From Acidobacteriota bacterium (GTDB taxonomy: Bacteria > Acidobacteriota > Blastocatellia > Pyrinomonadales > Pyrinomonadaceae), in contig JAIVJZ010000041.1 in NCBI GenBank assembly GCA_020199775.1, positions 558,001-622,000 on the forward strand: DNA of 64,000 bases. Reading direction: 5' to 3'. Of this stretch, positions 51,002 to 58,216 are shown one piece after another. Numbering within the stretch: position 1 is the first letter of the stretch; every line of letters begins with the position of its first letter. The notes under the pieces are model-generated. The model was given only the letters and a program-made list of their open reading frames with translations, was not told the DNA's origin and did no database searches. Both the position numbers and the translations under genes were made by a program.

Positions 51002-52810
51002 ATGTCAGCTAAACTAGGCGAAATACTCGTCCGCGAAAACATTCTGACGCCGCAGCAACTACGCGAAGCGCTCGACTACCAGCGCGAACACGGCGGGCGG
51101 CTCGGCTTCAACCTCGTCAAGCTCGGTCTGGTTTCCGACGACATGGTGACGGCCGTTTTGTCGCGCCAGTACGGCGTGCCGAGCGTCAACCTCGACCTGT
51201 TCGACGTTGATGCTTCGGTCATTCGCCTGATTCCGCGCGAGGTAGCAGACAAGTATTCGGTGCTGCCGCTCTCGCGCGTCGGGGCGACACTGACGCTGGC
51301 GATGGTTGACCCCACGAACGTCTTCGCGATGGACGACATCAAGTTTATGACGGGCTTGAACATCGAGCCGGTCGTCGTCTCGGAAGCGGGCGTGCAGGAG
51401 GCCATCGAGCAGTACTACGGCGGGTCGCGCGAGATCGAACTGGCGAGCATGGTGGAGGCGACGCTGGCCGGGGCGAACGGCAACGGCCACGCGAACGGCA
51501 ACGGTAACGGTTTCGCGATGGCGGCCGACGCCGTCTCGCTCGCCCAGTTGGATTTCGATCAGGAAGCCTCCGACGACGTCGAGGTCATTGACGAGGACGA
51601 CGAGATCGACGTGTCGAGTCTGGCGCGCATGAGCGAGGACGCGCCCGTCGTGCGCCTCGTCAACGTGCTGCTCGTGGACGCGCTGCAACGCGGAGCTTCC
51701 GACATCCACATCGAGCCTTACGAGAAAGAGATGCGCATCCGCTTCCGCATCGACGGCGTGCTCTACGACGTGATGCACCCGCCGCTGCGCCTGCGCGACG
51801 CGCTCATTTCCCGCATCAAGATCATGTCGAAGCTCGACATCTCCGAGAAGCGTCTGCCGCAGGACGGGCGCATCAAGATCAAGCTGCGCTCGGAGGGACG
51901 TTCGCGCGAGTTGGACTTCCGCGTCTCCACGCTGCCGACGCTCTTCGGCGAAAAAGTCGTGATGCGTCTTCTCGATAAAGAGAAGCTGATGCTCGACATG
52001 ACGAAACTCGGCTTCGAGCCGGAGTCGCTCGTCAAGTTCAAGCGCAACATCGAACGCCCCTACGGCATGGTGCTCGTCACCGGCCCGACGGGTTCGGGCA
52101 AAACCAACACGCTCTACTCCGCCCTCCAGTCTCTGAACACGACCGAGACGAACATCATGACGGCGGAAGACCCGGTCGAGTTCAACCTCGTCGGCATCAA
52201 TCAGGTGCAGATGAAGGAGCAGATCGGTTTGAACTTCGCCGCCGCGCTCCGCTCGTTCCTCCGGCAAGACCCGAACATCGTCCTCGTCGGCGAAATTCGC
52301 GACTTCGAGACCGCCGAGATCGCCATCAAGGCCGCGCTCACAGGCCACCTCGTCCTCTCCACCCTCCACACCAACGACGCGCCCTCCACCATCTCTCGCC
52401 TCATGAACATGGGCATCGAGCCCTTCCTCGTCGCCACCTCCGTCAACTTGATTCAGGCGCAGCGACTCATTCGCCGCGTCTGCACGGAATGCAAAGAAGC
52501 CGTCCCCACTCCCGCCGAGGCGCTCGTCGAAATCGGCTTCACGCCGGACGAAGCGCGCGACTTGAAGATTTACAAAGGCCGGGGCTGCGGGAAGTGCAAC
52601 AACACCGGCTACAAGGGGCGCGTCGGCCTCTACGAAGTGATGGAGATCACCGACGACATACGCGAGTTGATCTTGATCGGGGCGTCGGCCTTGGAACTGC
52701 GCAAGCGAGCCGTCGAGAACGGCATGCTCACTCTGCGCGCGTCGGGTTTAGTGAAGATCAGAAACGGCGTGACCACGATCGAAGAAGTCGTGCGCGAGAC
52801 GGTCGCTTGA
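51002..52810 (+). CDS. pilB: type IV pilus extension ATPase PilB
   Basis: Hexameric motor that drives pilin assembly. 602 residues. An N-terminal MshEN/T2SSE-N domain (LGEILVRENILTPQQLREAL) and an Asn/Gly-rich linker around residues 158-174 precede the core: Walker A GPTGSGKT at 361-368, the Asp box and Walker B VLVGEIRDFETAEIA, and the His box STLHTNDAPSTI. The zinc-binding cysteines are C494, C497, C529 and C532. Followed by a small secreted-protein gene, then pilT and pilC, in a same-strand pilus block. Confidence 0.95.
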   Translation: MSAKLGEILVRENILTPQQLREALDYQREHGGRLGFNLVKLGLVSDDMVTAVLSRQYGVPSVNLDLFDVDASVIRLIPREVADKYSVLPLSRVGATLTLAMVDPTNVFAMDDIKFMTGLNIEPVVVSEAGVQEAIEQYYGGSREIELASMVEATLAGANGNGHANGNGNGFAMAADAVSLAQLDFDQEASDDVEVIDEDDEIDVSSLARMSEDAPVVRLVNVLLVDALQRGASDIHIEPYEKEMRIRFRIDGVLYDVMHPPLRLRDALISRIKIMSKLDISEKRLPQDGRIKIKLRSEGRSRELDFRVSTLPTLFGEKVVMRLLDKEKLMLDMTKLGFEPESLVKFKRNIERPYGMVLVTGPTGSGKTNTLYSALQSLNTTETNIMTAEDPVEFNLVGINQVQMKEQIGLNFAAALRSFLRQDPNIVLVGEIRDFETAEIAIKAALTGHLVLSTLHTNDAPSTISRLMNMGIEPFLVATSVNLIQAQRLIRRVCTECKEAVPTPAEALVEIGFTPDEARDLKIYKGRGCGKCNNTGYKGRVGLYEVMEITDDIRELILIGASALELRKRAVENGMLTLRASGLVKIRNGVTTIEEVVRETVA

Positions 52811-52823
52811 AAAGAGGTTCATC

Positions 52824-53741
52824 ATGTTTTTGCGCGCCTTAGTTTTATCCATACTCATCATGTGCACGGTGGCCGCCACGCTGCCGCTCTCGGACTCGCT
52901 GGCGCACTGGGCTTCGCGCCCTTCGGCCTCGCGCCGCCACAAAGGCCGCTCCGCCCGCCGCCACTCGCGCGCGTGGTGGCGACGCTACCGCGCACGCCTC
53001 CGACGCCAGCGCGCCGTGGCCGCCGAACGCCGCAAGCGACGCGCCGCCATGTTGACGGCAGGCGCAAAACCCGTCTCGCTGCTCGCGCCAGCCGCCGCCG
53101 GAAATCATGTCGGCGCGGCGAGCGTCCGAACCGCCGGCAACCTCGCGCTGCCGGGCGTCGTTCTGCCGAGCACTGCCTCGCTCTCTAATATCACCCCCGT
53201 GAAACCTCTATCCGCCGTCGTCCCGGCGACGAAAGACGCTCTGCGGGAACTGCCGCGACCGGCGGCCTCGCCGCTGCCGAGCGCGTGGAGCAGCACGGCG
53301 TCGAGTCGCGCGGGTGAGATGCGTTTCAGCGTGCGCGCCGCAGACGGGCGCGTCCGCTCCTCCGCCGTTTGGTCGCGCGTCAACTTGCAGTCGGCCGCCT
53401 CTTCCCCCTCCGACACGCGCAGCAAAACTTTCGGCGGCGTCCCCGTCACGCTCCTGCGCCGCACGGTCATCAACCGAATGGTCGCCGAGGGCGGGTGGGT
53501 CACGAACGACGTGCAAAAGCAGTTTGGCGAACGGCGCGTGTTCGTCGTCACCGCACAGTCTGTCGCCGCCGACGGCGAACGCCGCGCGTGGACGTTCTAC
53601 TTCACGGAATCCGAGGGGCAAGTCTACAGCCTCGCCACGAACGCGCCCGCGGAATTCGCCGACACGCTCGCCGCCGAGTCCGAACAGGCCGTCGTCGCGC
53701 TCGGCGCGCGCCGCGCCAACTCCACGACCGCCCAGCGTTAA
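52824..53741 (+). CDS. exported basic protein of unknown function within the pil block
   Basis: 305 residues, 13 bases after pilB with AAAGAGG upstream of the ATG. The first 25 residues are a signal-like hydrophobic stretch (ALVLSILIMCTVAATLPLS), followed by an extremely Arg-rich segment (residues 35-75). The C-terminal third (TVINRMVAEGGWVTNDVQKQ, RRVFVVTAQSVAADGERRAW, FYFTESEGQVYSLATN) looks like a folded, conserved domain. I do not recognise the family. Its place between pilB and pilT suggests a pilus-related or coupled role, but nothing in the sequence proves it. Confidence 0.6.
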   Translation: MFLRALVLSILIMCTVAATLPLSDSLAHWASRPSASRRHKGRSARRHSRAWWRRYRARLRRQRAVAAERRKRRAAMLTAGAKPVSLLAPAAAGNHVGAASVRTAGNLALPGVVLPSTASLSNITPVKPLSAVVPATKDALRELPRPAASPLPSAWSSTASSRAGEMRFSVRAADGRVRSSAVWSRVNLQSAASSPSDTRSKTFGGVPVTLLRRTVINRMVAEGGWVTNDVQKQFGERRVFVVTAQSVAADGERRAWTFYFTESEGQVYSLATNAPAEFADTLAAESEQAVVALGARRANSTTAQR

Positions 53742-53856
53742 TCACAGCGCGGTCTCTCTTTCGCACACACCGCGAAAACCAATTTTCAGACGCGCGCCCC
53801 ACCCGGCGCGCGCCCGCCCGCGCGGGTAATCTTCCCCAGGGAGTCCACGAAGAATC

Positions 53857-55062
53857 ATGGCAGCCAACGAATCGTCACTGGCGGATCAACTCTCGCTCTC
53901 CGACCTGCTCAAGAAGCTCATCGAATTGGGCGGCTCGGATTTGCATCTGACCACCAACACACCCCCGCAGGTGCGCGTTGACGGCGAGCTCAAACCGCTC
54001 GACGGCTTCAAAACGCTCACCTCCGCCGACACCAAGCAACTCGCCTACAGCGTGCTCACCGACGCGCAGAAGCACCGTTTCGAGGAATCGCTCGAACTCG
54101 ACTTCTCTTTCGGCGTGCGCGGCCTCTCGCGTTTCCGCGCCAACCTCTTCAACCAGCGCGGCGCGGTCGGCTGCGTCTTCCGCGCCATCCCCTACGAGAT
54201 CAGGTCGTTCGAGAACCTCGGCCTCCCGCCAGTCGTCACCAAACTCTGCGACAAGCCGCGCGGCCTCATCCTCGTCACGGGCCCGACCGGCTCCGGCAAG
54301 TCCACCACGCTCGCCGCCATGATCGACAAGATCAACCGCGAACGTCATGAACACATCATGACCATCGAAGACCCCATCGAATTCCTGCACAACCACAAGT
54401 CGTGCCTCGTCAACCAGCGCGAAGTCGGCTCGGACACCAAAGGCTTCGCCGAAGCGTTGCGCACCGCACTGCGCCAAGACCCGGACGTGGTGCTCGTCGG
54501 CGAAATGCGCGACCTCGAAACCATCGAGTCCGCCCTGCGCATCGCCGAGACCGGCCACTTGACGTTCGCCACGCTGCACACCAACTCCGCCGCCTCGACC
54601 ATCAACCGCATCATCGACGTGTTCCCCTCCAACCAGCAGGCGCAGATTCGCGCGCAGCTCTCGCTCGTCCTCGAAGGCATCATGTGTCAGGCGTTGCTGC
54701 CGAAGTCCAACGGGCAGGGGCGCGTCGCCGCGCTCGAAATCCTCGTCCCCAACGCCGCCATCCGCAACCTGATCCGCGAAGACAAGATTCACCAAATCTA
54801 CTCGATGATGCAGACGGGTCAGGAAAAGTACGGCATGCAAACTTTCAATCAGGCGCTCGCCACGCTCTACCACAAACGCCTGATCTCGCTCGAACTCGCC
54901 ATGCAGCGTTCGTCGAACACGGACGAACTGCGCGATCTCATCGAACACGGCTCGGGCGTCAACACCGGGAACGGCAACGGCGCGAACACGCCCGCCCGCC
55001 CCGGCGCGCACCCCAGCCCCTACGCCCAGCCGCGACCCATCGGCGCACGCCCCACGAGATAA
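53857..55062 (+). CDS. pilT: type IV pilus retraction ATPase PilT
   Basis: 401 residues. The N-terminal PAS-like part (LSDLLKKLIELGGSDLHLT) is followed by Walker A GPTGSGKS at 142-149, the Asp box TIEDPIEF, Walker B VVLVGEMRDLETIESAL, the His box ATLHTNSAASTINRIIDVFP and the PilT hallmark AIRNLIREDKIHQIYSMMQTG in two parts. Retraction powers twitching and DNA uptake; with comEC and a ComEA-like gene in the same window this fits natural competence. The C-terminal 40 residues are Gly/Asn/Pro-rich and probably disordered. Confidence 0.95.
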   Translation: MAANESSLADQLSLSDLLKKLIELGGSDLHLTTNTPPQVRVDGELKPLDGFKTLTSADTKQLAYSVLTDAQKHRFEESLELDFSFGVRGLSRFRANLFNQRGAVGCVFRAIPYEIRSFENLGLPPVVTKLCDKPRGLILVTGPTGSGKSTTLAAMIDKINRERHEHIMTIEDPIEFLHNHKSCLVNQREVGSDTKGFAEALRTALRQDPDVVLVGEMRDLETIESALRIAETGHLTFATLHTNSAASTINRIIDVFPSNQQAQIRAQLSLVLEGIMCQALLPKSNGQGRVAALEILVPNAAIRNLIREDKIHQIYSMMQTGQEKYGMQTFNQALATLYHKRLISLELAMQRSSNTDELRDLIEHGSGVNTGNGNGANTPARPGAHPSPYAQPRPIGARPTR

Positions 55063-55065
55063 GAC

Positions 55066-55150
55066 AAGGTTTCAAGTTGCAGGTTGCAGGTTTCAAGTTA
55101 AAGACCGGACAACCTCAAACCTGAAACTTGAAACCTGCAACTTGAAACTT
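55066..55150. repeat. heptamer-arm hairpin (TTTCAAG class) between pilT and pilC
   Basis: Left arm 55066-55099 (TTTCAAG-TTGCAGG-TTGCAGG-TTTCAAG) and right arm 55115-55150 (CTGAAAC-TTGAAAC-CTGCAAC-TTGAAAC) share the same word variants in mirror order, so both arms have changed together. It lies within an operon rather than at its end. Confidence 0.9.
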
Positions 55151-55165
55151 AGGAGTTTTCCACCC

Positions 55166-56398
55166 ATGCCCACTTACGTCTTCAAAGGCCGCAACCGACT
55201 CGGCGAAGTGATGGTCGGCGAGCGCGTCGCCGACAGCCGCGACGTGTTGAAGCAACTGCTGCGCCGCGAACAGATCATGCTCACATCGGTCAAGGAGAAA
55301 GGGCGTGAGATCGCCGTGCCCAAGCTCGGCGGGCGCGGCAAAGTGAAGTCTAAAGAGTTGTCGATCTTCACGCGCCAGTTCTCCGTGATGATCGACGCGG
55401 GGCTGCCGCTCGTGCAGTGCCTCGACATCCTCGCGAGCCAGCAGGAGAATAAATTTTTCCAGCAGGTCTTGACGCAAACCCGGCAGGACGTGGAAGAGGG
55501 CTCGACGCTGGCCGTCGCCATGTCGCGTCACCCGAAGGTCTTCGACCAACTCTTCGTCAACATGATCGAGGCGGGCGAGACGGGCGGTATTCTCGACATC
55601 ATCCTGCAACGCCTCTCAACCTTCATCGAAAAGATCGTCAAACTGCGCCGTGACGTGATCTCCGCCATGATCTACCCGACGGCCGTCATCGTCATCGCGT
55701 GTCTGGTCGTGGCCGCCATTCTCATCTTCGTCATCCCGCAGTTCCAGACGATCTTCCTCGGCCTGCTCGGCCCCGGCGAAAAGCTCCCGCTCCCGACGCG
55801 CGTCGTCGTCGCCTTCAGCGATTTCGTCGCCGGCTGGGGCGGCCTCTGCATCCTCGTCGGCATCATCGCCACGGTCGTCGCCATCAAGACCTACCGCAAG
55901 ACCATCAACGGCCGCCGCAACACAGACCGCCTGCTACTCAAAGCGCCCATCATGGGGGCGGTGTTGCGCAAGGTCGCCATCGCGCGCTTCTCGCGCACCC
56001 TCTCGACCCTGCTCTCTTCGGGCGTCCCCATCCTTCAATCGCTCGACATCACGGCGCGCACCGCCGGCAACGTTATCATCGAAGACGCGATCCGCGGCAT
56101 CCGCACGGGCGTCGAACGCGGCGAGAGTTTCGTCGAGCCGCTGAAAGCGTCCGACGTGTTCCCCAACATGGTGGCGCAGATGGTCGGCATCGGCGAACAG
56201 ACCGGCGCGCTCGACTCGATGCTCGGCAAGATCGCCGACTTCTACGAACAGGAAGTGGACACCGCTATCGCCAACATGCTCACACTCATCGAACCCGCCA
56301 TGATCGGCTTCCTCGGCGTCACCATCGGCGGCATCGTCATCGCCATGTACATGCCCCTCTTCACCCTCGTCGGCAAACTCTCAAGCGGCAGCCAGTAA
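55166..56398 (+). CDS. pilC: type IV pilus inner-membrane platform protein PilC
   Basis: 410 residues from ATG 55166 with AGGAG upstream; the frame begins 24 bases earlier in the repeat. Two T2SSF domains, each with the QFSVMIDAGLPLVQCL / RTLSTLLSSGVPILQSL pattern, and three long membrane helices (VIVIACLVVAAILIFVIPQF, LCILVGIIATVVAIKT and GFLGVTIGGIVIAMYMPLF). PilC is the platform that PilB and PilT turn. The gene stops two bases before the inverted repeat that marks the start of the foreign segment. Confidence 0.95.
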   Translation: MPTYVFKGRNRLGEVMVGERVADSRDVLKQLLRREQIMLTSVKEKGREIAVPKLGGRGKVKSKELSIFTRQFSVMIDAGLPLVQCLDILASQQENKFFQQVLTQTRQDVEEGSTLAVAMSRHPKVFDQLFVNMIEAGETGGILDIILQRLSTFIEKIVKLRRDVISAMIYPTAVIVIACLVVAAILIFVIPQFQTIFLGLLGPGEKLPLPTRVVVAFSDFVAGWGGLCILVGIIATVVAIKTYRKTINGRRNTDRLLLKAPIMGAVLRKVAIARFSRTLSTLLSSGVPILQSLDITARTAGNVIIEDAIRGIRTGVERGESFVEPLKASDVFPNMVAQMVGIGEQTGALDSMLGKIADFYEQEVDTAIANMLTLIEPAMIGFLGVTIGGIVIAMYMPLFTLVGKLSSGSQ

Positions 56399-56470
56399 CC
56401 TTAGAGTCACCCATAGTTTTCCGTTTGCGTCAGCCGTAAATTTCCGTTCCAGTCACCCATAGTTTTCCAC

Positions 56471-56506
56471 CGCCCGTAATTCATAGAAATAAATGAATTA
56501 CGGGCG
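56471..56506 (+). terminator. terminator after pilC
   Basis: CGCCCGTAATTCAT (56471-56484) and ATGAATTACGGGCG (56493-56506) form a perfect 14-bp stem with an 8-base loop, followed by GCATTTTCT. It is 72 bases behind the pilC stop. Confidence 0.8.
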
Positions 56507-56912
56507 GCATTTTCTCTGGAAGTCAGAGGGATAAAATCTCAATTTTGGAGGAATGCCTGTCCGGATTTCTACTTTCGATAAGGAATTATGCTCTTGTTAA
56601 TGCAATCATCAAAGAACCGAACAATTTCTACAACTACCTCATAAGTTTTGAGGACGTTTAACTTAGAGGATTCCATAAACCAAAGGGGTCAGGCATACAT
56701 GGCGATTACAATAAAACCGAGGAATACATCTAACTGTTTTGAATACAGTGTTTAAGTATGCGGATTTATTTTGTGATGTGTTTCGATTATGGCTGTTTCG
56801 ATGTATCAACCGCTATTCGCATTAATCGGCAAACCAACAACAGGATAAATTCGCTCTTAAAGGGATTTGATTTTTGACGTCGACGGAGCCGAGGGATTTG
56901 ATTTTTCATCTC

Positions 56913-56938
56913 AAAAAGCCTGTCTTTACGGGCTTTTT
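56913..56938 (+). terminator. short intrinsic terminator
   Basis: AAAAAGCC (56913-56920) pairs with GGCTTTTT (56931-56938) and is followed by CTTTTC. There is no obvious gene in front of it, which fits an eroded gene or small RNA upstream. Confidence 0.6.
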
Positions 56939-57176
56939 CTTTTCTGTTACTTTGTTCATTGCGCGTCGACTGCTCCCCGTTGTGACACTTTTAGACGTTT
57001 TTACCTCAGTAGTAATCACCATAGTGCCCATTTTGGTCATAATGTATCTGCCGCCCTTCACCTTACTCGTGTGCTTGCAGACCACATTTCTTGTGCCAAA
57101 GGAATGTATGTTGTAGAAGAAAAACAATTAGCGGCCGCAGTAAATAATTATCTATCTTGAAAAAAGTGACTCTAAG

Positions 57177-57590
57177 AGAAGATTTACAGTTTAATAATAA
57201 TGAGGCATTAAATCTGCGGGTGCTCTTAACCCTCACCTTATTTTTCTTCTCTTGTGTTTTGGCTTGGATTGGTTTATGAGGTTATCGGCCGTGGATAATG
57301 ATTGAAATTTTTGTGCAAAGTGAAGTTGATCAGAAAAATTCTTGGTACTATTACTGGTGCTGATAAGATGGAAAGGCTATAGTTTCGCTGCTCCGCCTTT
57401 CAAAAAAAACCAAAATATAAAAAGAGTTGTTGAGGTTGGCGTAGATTATTCCCTCACCATCACACCATGATCCTCCCCATAAGGGTTAGTATGTGGTCAG
57501 TGCGACGCATGCATACTACGACTGAAAGGCTTCACCAAAGAATGGACTTAATTACTCAGCGTCTTACAGGGCGAAGATAAGCGCCACTGC
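57177..57590. other. AT-richer gap without a recognisable gene
   Basis: About 410 bases of lower-GC sequence with A-runs (around 57405-57425) and several stops in all frames. I see no ORF with family resemblance. It probably holds decayed sequence and promoter(s) for the island genes to the right. Confidence 0.4.
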
Positions 57591-57719
57591 ATGAGCTACG
57601 CGGTCAAAGAGATTTACTACACGCTCCAAGGCAAGGAAGCGAATACCTTGCCAGCCACCGCATTCTGTCGCTTCGCAGGGTACAACCTCTGGACAGGGAT
57701 AATCCGTGGCGCACATTGA
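57591..57719 (+). pseudogene. degenerate N-terminal fragment of a second queE
   Basis: A 42-codon ORF reads MSYAVKEIYYTLQGKEANTL, then FCRFAGYNLWTG. Proteobacterial-type QueE proteins begin MSYAVKEIFYTLQGEGAN and continue with VFCRFAGCNLW, the last Cys being the first ligand of the Fe-S cluster. Here that Cys is Tyr (TAC), the GEG is GKE, and the frame stops before the CxxC. It is therefore a dead fragment. It differs from the intact host queE at 47685 (which begins LRVTEIFRSIQGES), so it came with the island. It lies 97 bases before queD. Confidence 0.75.
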
Positions 57720-57816
57720 GCACACAGCTGACTTTTTAGTATTGACTTGAGCATCGCAGTGGCGACTCAGGCATCAGACTCACAAAATGCTCATCATTCC
57801 GTAAAGCGAAAATTAG

Positions 57817-58179
57817 ATGGATATATTTAAGGTATTTAGTATTGAAGCCGCGCATAGACTCCCAAACGTTCCGGCGGGACACAAATGCCAGAGATTGCAC
57901 GGGCACTCCTACAGATTAGAGATCCACGTGCGTGGTACTATCGGAGCCGAGTCTGGATGGGTTATTGATTTCGCAGACATCCAAGAGGCTTTCCGGCCAC
58001 TGTTTGAGCAGTTAGATCACCACTATTTGAATGAGGTTGAGGGGCTTTCGAATCCGACCAGCGAAAATATCGCGCGATGGATCTGGAATCGCCTTCATCC
58101 TTCGCTGCCAGCATTATCCAAAATAGTAGTACATGAGACATGCACCTCCGGTTGCATTTATCAAGGTCAAGATGATTAA
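57817..58179 (+). CDS. queD: 6-carboxy-5,6,7,8-tetrahydropterin synthase
   Basis: 120 residues, full length. It converts dihydroneopterin triphosphate to 6-carboxytetrahydropterin, the step before QueE. The zinc ligands are the His in EAAHRLP and the two in LHGHSY; the catalytic Cys is in GHKCQRLHGH. WVIDFADIQ, LDHHYLN, NPTSENIARWIW and VHETCTSGCIYQG follow the E. coli-type QueD pattern closely. GC is lower than the host core. It is the first intact gene of the island. Its neighbours make supply of preQ0 for DNA modification more likely than routine tRNA queuosine synthesis. Confidence 0.93.
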   Translation: MDIFKVFSIEAAHRLPNVPAGHKCQRLHGHSYRLEIHVRGTIGAESGWVIDFADIQEAFRPLFEQLDHHYLNEVEGLSNPTSENIARWIWNRLHPSLPALSKIVVHETCTSGCIYQGQDD

Positions 58180-58216
58180 CACACGCCACGACGCTCGAAG
58201 GTGACGCGCGCTGTCT

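Larger units (their letters stand above)
56400..57176. mobile_element. noncoding segment bounded by an 11-bp inverted repeat, possible element relic
   Basis: CTTAGAGTCAC at 56400-56410 and GTGACTCTAAG at 57166-57176 are exact reverse complements. Near the left end an 18-base direct repeat (AGTCACCCATAGTTTTCC) occurs at 56405-56422 and 56451-56468. The AAAGGGGTCAGGC sequence near 56680 resembles motifs seen next to REP-type Y1 transposases. GC is clearly lower than in pilC. Two overlapping small ORFs near 56870-57160 look like chance. No transposase is visible. It may be an insertion relic at the junction between core genome and island. Confidence 0.4.

Noticed and set aside
56867..57160. Two overlapping ORFs of 80 and 97 codons
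   Set aside because: No Shine-Dalgarno sequence, no family resemblance, run through a terminator hairpin, and lie in an AT-richer region with few stops by chance.
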